Positions 44,500 through 52,478 of a stretch of 64,000 nt of DNA are shown here, piece by piece (position 1 is the stretch's first letter; every line of letters starts with the position of its first letter). The translations under genes were made by a program, and so were the position numbers. A model generated the notes under the pieces. That model was not told the origin of the DNA. It made no database searches and worked only from the letters and a program-made list of their open reading frames with translations. This DNA comes from Catellatospora coxensis (GTDB lineage Bacteria; Actinomycetota; Actinomycetes; Mycobacteriales; Micromonosporaceae), in the NCBI RefSeq assembly GCF_016862635.1, contig NZ_BONI01000014.1, positions 62,001 through 126,000 on the forward strand, in the 5' to 3' direction.

Positions 44500-44901
44500 T
44501 CAGGCTTGGCCGAGCCGGTCCAACTCCTCGAAGATCGTCAACTGCAGTCCGGCCGGGCCCTCCAGGCGGGCGTTGAGCGAGTTCCAGGGTGTGCGCATCG
44601 GCTCCGCGATCACCTGCGCCCCGTTCCCGGCCAGCACGGCGGTCATGTCGGCCGCGTCGTCGACCTGCAACGCGACCCGGATGTGCCCGGCCACCCGGCG
44701 TCCCACCTCGACCTCGTCGACGTACGCGGCATGGGCCGGGTCGGCCAGCTCCAGCGTCGCACGCCCCGCGTCCAGAATGGTGACCCGCCCGCCCGGCGAC
44801 GAGAACGCGCCCAACTCGCCCATGCCGAGCACGTCGCGGTAGAACCGCAGCGCCTCGTCGTAGTCGGGTGCCGTGACGACCAGCCGCAACTCGCTTACCA
44901 C
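44500..44901 (-). CDS. VOC-family (glyoxalase-like) protein
   Basis: 133 aa. Paired beta-alpha-beta-beta-beta modules: APDYDEALRFYRDVLGMGEL, TLELADPAHAAYVDEVEVGR, HIRVALQVDDAADMTAVLAG, NARLEGPAGLQLTIFEEL. His and Glu positions match metal sites of the VOC fold. GTG 44901 is preceded by GAGGGAG at 8 nt. Confidence 0.85.
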   Translation of the reverse strand: MVSELRLVVTAPDYDEALRFYRDVLGMGELGAFSSPGGRVTILDAGRATLELADPAHAAYVDEVEVGRRVAGHIRVALQVDDAADMTAVLAGNGAQVIAEPMRTPWNSLNARLEGPAGLQLTIFEELDRLGQA

Positions 44902-44994
44902 AGGTGAACTCCCTCGTGCGTTTCTCTCCACGGCAACCCGGCAGCGGGGGAACTTATGCCGCGACCGGCGTCAAATCTGCTCGCCGGACGGCTG

Positions 44995-46221
44995 TCACCG
45001 TGGCCGCGCGGCCGGCGGCCTCTTGTCCGCGCAGGTCGGGCCATCAGAGGTGACCACGACCGGAACGCCGAGCACCTCGCCGACGTCGCCGAGCCCGGTG
45101 TAGACCGGCGTGGCGGTGTTCAGCGTCTGGGTGAGCTTCTCCTGGTACGCGAGGTCGCCGCGCTCGCCCGGCACGATCCGGTCCAGCTGCCCATACGACA
45201 GGCACATCTTCAGGTCGTGCCGTTCGGCCGCGTCCAGATGGGTGACGGCGAGCGCGTCGACGCCGCCGCAGACCTCGACGGCGTAGCGGTGGGCGACGGC
45301 GTCGAAGTGCCCGGCCCGCCACGCGCCCTGCCACGGCCCGTGGCCGTTGTGCCGCTCCGGCAGCGCCGCCGTGAGCTGCGCGTCCTCGGTGACGAGCGGC
45401 CCGGCGCCGTGCCGGGTCGTGTAGGTGCGCACGACCCCGAGGCGCAGGGCGTCGTCGTCGCCGTGCTCGGCCAGCAGCGTCTCGGCGTTGTCGAAGGTGG
45501 TCGTGGACCAGGTGGTGTACGGGTGCCAGCCGCGCCACTCGTCCAGCAGCACACCCTGGGCTCCTTCGAACACGCACGGGCCGGCCAGCGCCTGCCGGGA
45601 CGACGGGACGAGCCGGACGGCGGCCCCGAACCACCGGAACGCCTCGGCGACGGCGGCGACCGGCGGCGCGTCGAGCGGGCCGAGTTCTGCGGTCAGCGCG
45701 TCCCGGACCGCGCCCAGTTTGCGTTTCAGCGTGGCCGGGGACCCGGTGTCGCCCGCGCGTACGGCCAGGTCGGGGTGGGCGAGCGCGAACGCGGCGGTCT
45801 CGCCGACGCCCATACCGCAGGACCCGTGCCGGTCGTCGCCGCGCGCGGCCTCCCGGCGGCGGTTGGCGGCCCGGTGCCACGGTGTCGTCAGCAGTGCCCG
45901 CCGGTCGACGGTGAGCAGCTCGAACGGCGCCGGCACGCCCAGCTCGGCCAGGTGCCCGGCCTCGGCGGCCAGGGCGACGGGGTCGACCATCATGAACCGG
46001 GACAGGTGCGTGCGGACCCCGTGCAGGGTGCCGGACCCGAACTGGGCGAAGGTGTGGTGACGCCCGTCGGGCGTCACCACGTTGTGGGCGGCCTGCGCGC
46101 CCCCGTTGAACCGGATCACGGTGCTCACCGGCCGGGTCGCGCAGAGCCAGTCCACGATGGTGCCCTTGCCGGCGTCGCCGTAGCCGAGGTCGACGACGAT
46201 GACGTGGCGGGGCGTGGTCAC
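44995..46221 (-). CDS. Adenylosuccinate synthetase (PurA) paralog
   Basis: 408 aa, slightly shorter than canonical PurA (about 427). VVDLGYGDAGKGTIVDWL aligns with the GTP/IMP loop GDEGKGKIVD, but the Glu after the catalytic Asp is Ala, and the final Lys of the loop is Thr. RFNGGAQAAHNVV corresponds to the QGGHNAGHT region with the catalytic His kept. SCGMGVGET matches the IMP-binding segment. It is the last gene of an operon with a vWA protein, J-domain pseudokinase and Nudix regulator, so its substrate is probably not IMP/Asp of normal purine synthesis. GTGA overlap with the vWA gene. Confidence 0.87.
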   Translation of the reverse strand: MTTPRHVIVVDLGYGDAGKGTIVDWLCATRPVSTVIRFNGGAQAAHNVVTPDGRHHTFAQFGSGTLHGVRTHLSRFMMVDPVALAAEAGHLAELGVPAPFELLTVDRRALLTTPWHRAANRRREAARGDDRHGSCGMGVGETAAFALAHPDLAVRAGDTGSPATLKRKLGAVRDALTAELGPLDAPPVAAVAEAFRWFGAAVRLVPSSRQALAGPCVFEGAQGVLLDEWRGWHPYTTWSTTTFDNAETLLAEHGDDDALRLGVVRTYTTRHGAGPLVTEDAQLTAALPERHNGHGPWQGAWRAGHFDAVAHRYAVEVCGGVDALAVTHLDAAERHDLKMCLSYGQLDRIVPGERGDLAYQEKLTQTLNTATPVYTGLGDVGEVLGVPVVVTSDGPTCADKRPPAARPR

Positions 46222-47183
46222 AGCCGGGTCACCGGCGCGGTCCGGTCGCCGAATCCCGCAGGCAGCGCGGAGCGCACCAGCGCGCCGCGGCTGCCGCCGA
46301 GCGGGGCGAGCGCCTTGCCGACGCTCGGGCCGGCCGACGACCCCGCGTCGGCGAGGTCGACCAGGCCGGAGTCCAGGTCGGTGGTGTCCTCGCCGAGGCC
46401 GACGGTGAGGGCGATGGTCTCGCAGACGGCGTCGAGGTCGTCGAGTTCGATGACGTTCTGGCCGAGCAGCTTGCGCCAGAACCCGAGGATCTCGGCGTCG
46501 CCGGTGTAGCTGGCCTGCGCGGGCATGATGAAGTACACGTCGTAGCTGCGCCGCAGCTCGGCGACGATCGCCTCGGTGCCGATCGGCTCGGCGATCGTGT
46601 CGCCGATGACGCGGCGCACCTCGGCGGGCTTGACCCGCGGGTACGCCATCTCGTCGCCGATGATGAACAGGTAACCGCGCCGACCACGCGCCACCGCGTC
46701 GAGGGCGGTGTGCCGGGCCATGAAGTACATGGCGAGTTCGTAGGACTCGGTGCGCTGGCCGCCTCCGCCGCCTTCGAGCAGGATCCGGCCGAGGTCGTCG
46801 TCGGTGCGGTTGTCGGACTCGAACTGCCCGATCTGCAGCGGCGCCCGGTCGCAGGTGGCGTCACCGATCGCGCCGAACAGGATCTGCGGGTCGGTGCAGT
46901 AGCCCTTGCGGATCAGCAGGCCGAACAGTTCCGGCAGTTTCGTCTGCAGCACGCGCGGCACCGAGCCCATCGACCCGGTGACGTCGAACAGGATCGCGAT
47001 CGGTGTCGACTGCGGGTGCTGGTCGCTGTCGCGGCTTTCGCGGACCCTGACGCCGTGCGGGTTGAGGGCGTCGTGCACGGTGCGCGCGCCGGAGTCGCTG
47101 TAGGCGAAGGCGCTGGCGCCGGTCGCCGCGCGGTAGCCGGCCGCGGCGGCGTAGACGTCGGTGGACCATCGTCCGCTTCCCAT
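46218..47183 (-). CDS. vWA domain protein of the Nudix-kinase-PurA operon
   Basis: 321 aa. The vWA domain has a MIDAS motif DVTGSMGSV (about residue 67) and later conserved acidic positions (GEDE-like FIIGDEMAYP). N-terminal sequence WSTDVYAAAAGYRAATGASA is shared by such cytosolic vWA proteins. The C-terminal 70 residues are Gly/Ala-rich. In TerY-type systems vWA proteins act as scaffolds together with kinases; a similar role is inferred here. AGGAG precedes the ATG at 8 nt, and its stop overlaps the PurA paralog start. Confidence 0.85.
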   Translation of the reverse strand: MGSGRWSTDVYAAAAGYRAATGASAFAYSDSGARTVHDALNPHGVRVRESRDSDQHPQSTPIAILFDVTGSMGSVPRVLQTKLPELFGLLIRKGYCTDPQILFGAIGDATCDRAPLQIGQFESDNRTDDDLGRILLEGGGGGQRTESYELAMYFMARHTALDAVARGRRGYLFIIGDEMAYPRVKPAEVRRVIGDTIAEPIGTEAIVAELRRSYDVYFIMPAQASYTGDAEILGFWRKLLGQNVIELDDLDAVCETIALTVGLGEDTTDLDSGLVDLADAGSSAGPSVGKALAPLGGSRGALVRSALPAGFGDRTAPVTRL

Positions 47184-47193
47184 GTTCTGCTCC

Positions 47194-48174
47194 TTAGAGG
47201 GTGAAGGGCCGGAAGGTGCGGGGCCCGTAGCGGGCTTCGAGCAGCTCGTCCAGTTCGGCGAGCAGCCGCCACGCGTCGTGCGGGCGTGCGTTCGGGTGGG
47301 GCAGGGTGCAGCCGTGGGCGAACCGGGCCAGGGCCGGCGGTGTCCGGTCGCCCATGAGCCAGGTCATGCACCGGGTGGCGAGGTGGATGTCGGTCGCCGC
47401 ACTGGCGGGGCGCTTGCCGGTGACCTCGGGCGGGTAGAGATCGTGGTATCCGCGGGCGAGCGCCGGGACCGTCTGGCCGGGTTCGGTGACGCTGTAGCAC
47501 CAGTCGACGAGGGCGAGGCCGTGCTCGCCCGGGTGGATCAGCACGTGGTCGGGGACGATCGCGCCGTGGACGACACCGGCGCGGTGGGCGTAGCCGACCG
47601 CGACCAGCAGCCGCCGCCACATCCAGGCGGCGTCGCGCGGGTCGACGCCGTCGGGGTAGGACTGCTTGACGCGGGCCAGGCTCACGAATCCGTCCTGGTG
47701 GGCGAGGATCGTGGCGGTGCGCCGGCCGCCGCCGGCGGGGTCGCGGTGGGTGAACGAGTCGATCAGCCGGGGCGCGTAGGCGCTGTGGCGTGCCTCGCCC
47801 TGGCTGCGCAGCAGGGTCAGGGCGCGTACCTCCCGGCGCATCAGGTCGCTGTCGGCAGGATGGCGGGGCAGCTTCAGCAGGGCCGTGCCGCCGTCGACGG
47901 CGTACAGGTCGGCGAGGTCACCCGCGTGCGCCAGCGGCCCGACGCGGTAGGAGCCGCGGGGCGTGACCATGGTCGTGCCGTCGCGGTGCGCGGCCCACAG
48001 ATTCGCCAGCCGGGCGAACGCGTGCGTCGCGGTCGCGGCGCGGCCGGCCGGTGCGGTGTCGGGGTGCAAAACCTTGGCGAGCGTTCGGTACGCGTGCCCG
48101 CCGTCGCCGGTGAACAGGTCACCGGGGGAGCGGGCGGCCATCACCCTCGTGACCGCGTCGTCGAAGCCGCTCAT
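47194..48174 (-). CDS. J-domain-like and pseudokinase protein
   Basis: 326 aa. Residues 20-65 look like a short J domain with the HPD tripeptide intact (YRTLAKVLHPDTAP). The remainder is a protein-kinase fold: TALLKLPRHP (beta-3 Lys), LMRREVRAL, then VVHGAIVPDHVLIHP where HRDLKPxN is expected: the catalytic Asp is Ala, the Lys is Val and the Asn is His. The DFG site reads VDWCYS. It is therefore predicted to be a pseudokinase or atypical nucleotide-binding protein. Operon member: ATGA overlap with the Nudix gene; 10 nt before the vWA gene. Confidence 0.8.
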   Translation of the reverse strand: MSGFDDAVTRVMAARSPGDLFTGDGGHAYRTLAKVLHPDTAPAGRAATATHAFARLANLWAAHRDGTTMVTPRGSYRVGPLAHAGDLADLYAVDGGTALLKLPRHPADSDLMRREVRALTLLRSQGEARHSAYAPRLIDSFTHRDPAGGGRRTATILAHQDGFVSLARVKQSYPDGVDPRDAAWMWRRLLVAVGYAHRAGVVHGAIVPDHVLIHPGEHGLALVDWCYSVTEPGQTVPALARGYHDLYPPEVTGKRPASAATDIHLATRCMTWLMGDRTPPALARFAHGCTLPHPNARPHDAWRLLAELDELLEARYGPRTFRPFTL

Positions 48175-48902
48175 CGCCGCTCCTCCGCCGAGGGCCGCAG
48201 CAGCGCCGGGTGCAGGATGCGGGCGTCGCCCGCGCGGAACAGCTTGGACCGGGGGCCGCCGCGCTCGCCGCCGCGCTGGGTCGTCGCACCGGTGTCCTCG
48301 ATGAAGCCGGGCACGGACAGCACCTTGCGGTGGAAGTTGCCCGCGTGCGGCTCCTCACCCCACACGGCCGTGTAGACGCCGCGCAGCTGCGCGATCGTGA
48401 ACTCCTCACCGACGAACGCGGTCGCCAGCGGCGTGTACTCGATTTTGGCGCGGGCGCGTTCGAGACCGGCGGCGAGGATGGTGTCGTGGTCGAACGCGAG
48501 GCCGGTGGCGGCGGCGACCGGCACCCAGCGGGCCGCGGCGGCGTCACCGCCGACGGTCGGCTCGGGCAGGCGCGGCGCGAAGGCGAGGTAGGCCACCGAC
48601 ATCACCCGCATGCGCGGGTCGCGGCCCGGATCGCCGAACGTGGCGAGCTGTTCCAGGTGTACGCGGGGAAGGATGCCGGTCTCCTCGGCGAGTTCGCGCA
48701 GCGCCGCCTCGTCGAGCGTCTCCTCGCGGACGAAACCGCCCGGCAGGGCGAGCCGGCCGGCGTGGGGCTGCTCGCCGCGCTCCACCAGCAGCACGTGCAG
48801 CACACCGTCGCGGATGGTCAGCGTGACGACGTCGACCGTGACCGCGACGGCCGGGTAGGCCCGTGGGTCGTAGCCGTCGAGGAACTCGCGCTCGGTGACC
48901 AT
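48171..48902 (-). CDS. NrtR-like Nudix transcriptional regulator
   Basis: 243 aa. The Nudix box GGFVREETLDEAALRELAEE plus TGI is complete. After residue 160 comes a winged helix (PLATAFVGEEFTIAQLRGVY; HAGNFHRKVLSVPGFIED), the layout of NrtR, which senses ADP-ribose or related NAD products. N-terminal YPAVAVTVDVVTLTIRDG is typical. First gene of the four-gene operon, whose promoter region carries a repeated CTCGAWCWGAG motif. This links the operon to NAD/ADP-ribose metabolism. Confidence 0.88.
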   Translation of the reverse strand: MVTEREFLDGYDPRAYPAVAVTVDVVTLTIRDGVLHVLLVERGEQPHAGRLALPGGFVREETLDEAALRELAEETGILPRVHLEQLATFGDPGRDPRMRVMSVAYLAFAPRLPEPTVGGDAAAARWVPVAAATGLAFDHDTILAAGLERARAKIEYTPLATAFVGEEFTIAQLRGVYTAVWGEEPHAGNFHRKVLSVPGFIEDTGATTQRGGERGGPRSKLFRAGDARILHPALLRPSAEERR

Positions 48903-48914
48903 CGCATTGTCCTT

Positions 48915-48941
48915 CTCGATCAGAGATTAACTCGAACTGAG
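48915..48941. promoter_or_regulatory. Candidate NrtR-like operator repeats
   Basis: CTCGATCAGAG (48915-48925) and CTCGAACTGAG (48931-48941) are two near-identical 11-bp units with a 16-bp period. Both are imperfect palindromes (CTC...GAG), directly upstream of the Nudix regulator start. Confidence 0.5.
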
Positions 48942-49100
48942 AAGAACTGTAGGACCCGGTCTGTCGACTGTCAACAGCGCTCTGGCCCTGCACGTCAGGC
49001 GTTCGTTCCCGCCGGAGGTCGCGCCTCCGCTCACGCGCCGGCGGCGCGGCGTAACGTGTTCATTTCACTACCTTGCGTAGCGGATCTCTAGCCTGCTCCT

Positions 49101-49622
49101 GTGACGACAGCGAACACGGCGACGGATCGGCAGCAGGCCGACGCGGCTGGCTTCCAGGTCGTCTGCGCCGACGACGATGTCGCCGAGATCGCCGAGGGCG
49201 TGCTGGACAGCCTGGCCGCGGCGGCAGAAGCGGACCGGTTGCACGCCGTGCGGCCGGCAGGTCACGGCGCATGGGCGGTGACGTGTCCCGACGGCAGCGT
49301 CCTGCGGGTATCGGTCGGACGTCCCGCACGCCGACGGGCCTACCCGCCCGGCACCCTGCTGCTCGGCCTGCCCATCGCCCGCAGGATGCGGGGCCTCAAG
49401 GGATGGACCATCGGACACTGCGAGGCGGCGGCGCCCGGCGAGCGACCGCCCTATCACCTCATCGTCGGCCTGCACGCCGACACCCGCGCGGACCTGGAGG
49501 CGATCCTGGACAGCCCCGAAGGCCGGGCAGCGGTCGAGGATGTGCCGAACTTCGCCACCGGGGGCGTCACGTTCCTCTACAACAAGGACCAGCACGTGGA
49601 GACCATTCCCGTCGCGGTGTGA
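49101..49622 (+). CDS. EthD-like C-terminal domain protein with unrelated N-terminal half
   Basis: 173 aa. Residues 85-165 strongly resemble the second part of EthD-family proteins: PIARRMRGLKGWTIGHCEAA, DTRADLEAILDSPEGRAAVE, VPNFATGGVTFLYN. The N-terminal beta-alpha portion of EthD is missing and replaced by an unrelated 80-residue region (ADDDVAEIAEGVLDSLAAAA; GAWAVTCPDGSVLRV). It may be a chimera made by a deletion. GTG lies 6 nt after a TAGCCT box (49089-49094), consistent with a leaderless start. Confidence 0.65.
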   Translation: MTTANTATDRQQADAAGFQVVCADDDVAEIAEGVLDSLAAAAEADRLHAVRPAGHGAWAVTCPDGSVLRVSVGRPARRRAYPPGTLLLGLPIARRMRGLKGWTIGHCEAAAPGERPPYHLIVGLHADTRADLEAILDSPEGRAAVEDVPNFATGGVTFLYNKDQHVETIPVAV

Positions 49623-49843
49623 CGGCGCGGACGGCCGCAGCGGCCCGGTCCGCTGTGGCTGTCGCGTCGCCGACGCCACGAGCACGAACCGCGCCGCAGC
49701 GGCGAAGGTGTAGCCGGCGATCGTCACCACGGAGGCCGCCGTGCCCGCGCGTCCCCGCACCCGCCCGGTTCCGGTGAGACCTGCTCGCCGTGCCGACCGG
49801 CGGCCGACACGCCCGGGCGCCTTCCCACCACGGACGGAGCAGC

Positions 49844-50620
49844 ATGGTCACTGCCAACCCCAGCGCCGCCAAACTCGCCGTTCTCATCGACGCCGACAAC
49901 GCGCAGGCCGCGATCGTCGAGGCGTTGTTGGCCGAGGTCGCCAAGTACGGCACCGCGCATGTCAAACGCGCCTACGGGGACTGGACCGGCCCGAGCCTGA
50001 AGGGCTGGAAAGAGCGGCTGCTCGCTCAGTCGATCCAGCCGATACAGCAGTTCGCCTACACCAACGGCAGGAACGCCACCGACGCCGCGATGATCATCGA
50101 TGCGATGGACCTGCTGTACACGGGGCGGCTGGACGGATTCTGCATAGTTTCCAGCGACAGCGACTTCACCCGCCTGGCCGCGCGCATCCGCGAATCCGGC
50201 CGCACCGTGTACGGCTTCGGCGAGCGCAAGACACCGAAACCGTTCGTCGCGGCCTGCGACAAGTTCATCTACACCGAGAATCTCACCTACCCCCAGCTCC
50301 CGGCCGTCCGAGCCGACGCGGTGCCCAAACCCCGTCCGGTGGCTCCGTCGATGCAGCTCGCGGACGACACGGTGCTGACCGACCAGCTGCGCAACGCGAT
50401 CGAAGCAGCCTCCGACGACGACGGCTGGGCCGACCTCGCCAGCGTCGGCCACATCATCACCAAACAACGCCCGGACTTCGACTCCCGCAACTACGGCTAC
50501 GCCAAACTCAGCGCGCTGATGGCCGCGACGAGCCTGTTCGAAGTGGAGCGCCGCCATCCCGGCGAAGGAAAACCCGCGGTTGTCTACACCCGGGACAAGC
50601 AACGCCGGCCCGCCGTCTAG
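49844..50620 (+). CDS. NYN-domain (PIN-like) ribonuclease with OST-HTH/LOTUS domain
   Basis: 258 aa. Acidic active-site positions are present: AVLIDADNAQ, NATDAAMIIDAM, and CIVSSDSDFTRLAARIRESG. The C-terminal 70 residues have a LOTUS/OST-HTH pattern (DGWADLASVGHIITKQRPDF; SRNYGYAKLSALMAATSLFE). It likely binds or cuts RNA, as in LabA/MARF1-like proteins. Start at ATG preceded by GGAGC. Confidence 0.9.
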   Translation: MVTANPSAAKLAVLIDADNAQAAIVEALLAEVAKYGTAHVKRAYGDWTGPSLKGWKERLLAQSIQPIQQFAYTNGRNATDAAMIIDAMDLLYTGRLDGFCIVSSDSDFTRLAARIRESGRTVYGFGERKTPKPFVAACDKFIYTENLTYPQLPAVRADAVPKPRPVAPSMQLADDTVLTDQLRNAIEAASDDDGWADLASVGHIITKQRPDFDSRNYGYAKLSALMAATSLFEVERRHPGEGKPAVVYTRDKQRRPAV

Positions 50621-50639
50621 TGTCGACGGCAGGCATGCC

Positions 50640-50830
50640 TTGCCGACAAACGCCAGGTCACCCGGCCGAACGCACAGCGTCATCTCCGGCGGGTGCCCGA
50701 GCGTGCCGGTTCGCAGGTCGGCGGTCGTGTAGAGGCGGAAGCCGCCGTCCGGGAAGACGTGGGGGATGACCGGCTGGCCGACCCTCCCGGCGCGGATCGC
50801 AGACCACTGGTCGGGAGACTGGCACCCAGG
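50640..50830 (-). pseudogene. C-terminal relic of a DUF2716 gene
   Basis: The minus strand reads VFPDGGFRLYTTADLRTGTL and GHPPEMTLCV, equivalent to the PDGDYYI...FGTFGHPWEQTLCVFG signature of DUF2716. No start codon, no N-terminal half, and the reading frame runs into the antisense of the NYN gene without a stop. This explains most of the 249-nt region between the NYN gene and the next one. Confidence 0.5.
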
Positions 50831-50869
50831 CTCGGCAGGAAGTTTGATCGCTGCCGATACCCTGCGGGG

Positions 50870-51529
50870 GTGATCGTGCGGGTGCTCCACCGGCTGGTGG
50901 TGATCGCTGCCGTCGTGGCGGCGACACTGCTGGCGTGCGCGTTCATGGGCACCGTGCACGGGCTGGACCCGGGTGGAAATCACCTGCAGGTTCCGGTGAT
51001 TCTCGCGCTCTCGCTGGTGCCGATGGCGGTCGCGATCCTGCTGGGATGCGATGAGGGCGGCCGCTTCCTGCTGGCGGGCGTGGCCTGGGTGGTGGTGTTC
51101 TTCGCGCAGGTCATGATGATGCTGACCGTCTCGGCCGCGTTGCTGGTGGAACGTGGCGAGCCGGTCACCGCGACGGTGACGCGAGAACTGGGCCGCGACG
51201 GTGACCGCGACCAGTGGGGGGACTACCTCTACCGGATCGCCGATCCGGCGGGAACGCCGCTGGCCGGCGTGTTGCGTACCCCGAACCAGCACGACGTGGG
51301 CGGCGAGGTCGAGGTGCTGGCCGATCCCGCTGGATGGGCGCACCCGCGGGAAGCCGCCACCATCGAACCCCATACCGACGTGGCGATGCTGATCGTGCTC
51401 GGTGTCGTCTTCGCGGGCCCGGGTGTCCTGCTGTACCTGCTGTCCTGCCTCCCGCGGCACCGGCCGCAGGACAGATCCGGCGAGTGGTACCACGACGCCG
51501 CCGATGCGGTGATCCGGCGGGTCTCATGA
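50870..51529 (+). CDS. Membrane protein of unknown function
   Basis: 219 aa. Four membrane helices: VIAAVVAATLLACAFMG, ILALSLVPMAVAILLG, FLLAGVAWVVVFFAQVMMML and AMLIVLGVVFAGPGVLLYLL. Between helices 3 and 4 a small extracytoplasmic OB-like domain (VTATVTRELGRDGDRDQWGD, GGEVEVLADPAGW). No family known. GTG lies 6 nt after TACCCT (50858-50863). Confidence 0.7.
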   Translation: MIVRVLHRLVVIAAVVAATLLACAFMGTVHGLDPGGNHLQVPVILALSLVPMAVAILLGCDEGGRFLLAGVAWVVVFFAQVMMMLTVSAALLVERGEPVTATVTRELGRDGDRDQWGDYLYRIADPAGTPLAGVLRTPNQHDVGGEVEVLADPAGWAHPREAATIEPHTDVAMLIVLGVVFAGPGVLLYLLSCLPRHRPQDRSGEWYHDAADAVIRRVS

Positions 51530-51658
51530 GGTCTGCCGCCGTCGCCCAGGCCGAGAACGTCAGGCACCCGACGGTGGGCGCGGCCATCGTCTCTCCGTTG
51601 CCGGCCGCCCGCTGACCGGTCGATGGCGTGGTGAAGATCCGCTGGCTACGCTGCGCTG

Positions 51659-51952
51659 GTGTTGTCTGTGGATGGTCAGTCCAACGAGCGGCTCGTGCTC
51701 GACGGGGAGTGGTTCGAGAAGCTGCACGGCGGACAGTCGAAGACCCGCGTGCCGGCGTCGTCGTTCCGGAGCGCGACGTGGCAGGACATCGACCGCCGGG
51801 TACGCCTGTTCAGCAGTGAACGCGAGCAGCTGGTCTCGGTGATGCTGTCGTTCGAGGGCGGCCCGTTCGTCGGCTTCGTCGCGCCGGCCGACAAGCGCCC
51901 GCAACTCGAAGCCGTCGTCGCGGGCCTCGAAGCCGCCCGCACGGCGGCCTGA
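51659..51952 (+). CDS. Small hypothetical protein
   Basis: 97 aa, soluble, start MLSVDGQSNERLVLDGEWFE (GTG 51659), later SATWQDIDRRVRLFSSEREQ and VMLSFEGGPFVGFVAPADKR. Possibly an immunity-protein-like alpha/beta fold, but no family is recognised. A TACGCT box 6 nt upstream supports a leaderless start. Confidence 0.6.
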   Translation: MLSVDGQSNERLVLDGEWFEKLHGGQSKTRVPASSFRSATWQDIDRRVRLFSSEREQLVSVMLSFEGGPFVGFVAPADKRPQLEAVVAGLEAARTAA

Positions 51953-52146
51953 GCGGCGCGGACATTAGCGTCCCAGACGCCGAATGCGTCACTGCTTTGT
52001 GACAAGCCCAACGCCGGACAGCGTCCGGGCAGGCGCGATCGCAGGTCAGCCGCCCGGATGGTGAGCTCGGGCGGTTTCCGGCCCCAGGTGGGGGGTATCG
52101 GCGGGTTGTAGCCGCGAACCCGCGGCCAGCCTTGGAGGTGACCACC

Positions 52147-52374
52147 ATGGGTATCGGCGCAAGCATCTTCCTCATCGTGCTCGGCGCGATCTTCACGTTC
52201 GCGCTCGATTTCGACATCGCCGGCATCGACATCGACGTGATCGGCTGGATCTTCATGATCGGCGGCGTGCTCGGCCTGCTGTTCACCGCCCTGATCTGGG
52301 GACCGCGCAACCGTGCCCGGACCGTCAGCGCGCCGGCCGAGTACCGCCGGGTCGAGGAGCACACCGAGATCTGA
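52147..52374 (+). CDS. DUF6458 family small membrane protein
   Basis: 75 aa. Two helices (IGASIFLIVLGAIFTFALDF; VIGWIFMIGGVLGLLFTALI) joined by DIAGIDIDV, then RVEEHTEI. This is the common actinobacterial DUF6458 layout. GGAGGTG precedes the ATG at 6-7 nt. Confidence 0.85.
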   Translation: MGIGASIFLIVLGAIFTFALDFDIAGIDIDVIGWIFMIGGVLGLLFTALIWGPRNRARTVSAPAEYRRVEEHTEI

Positions 52375-52478
52375 CAGGCCGGCGGCGCCCCGCCGACCAC
52401 TGTCCGCGGGGTGCCGCCGTTCTGCGAGGAAGCCGTTCGGCGCGTCGAGGCGATCGCCGACCACCCCGGAGGACCCCG

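Noticed and set aside
44995-46221. Phage-like PurZ of a Z-genome pathway
   Set aside because: The catalytic Asp is retained, unlike in PurZ, and no phage DNA polymerase or dATPase genes are near.
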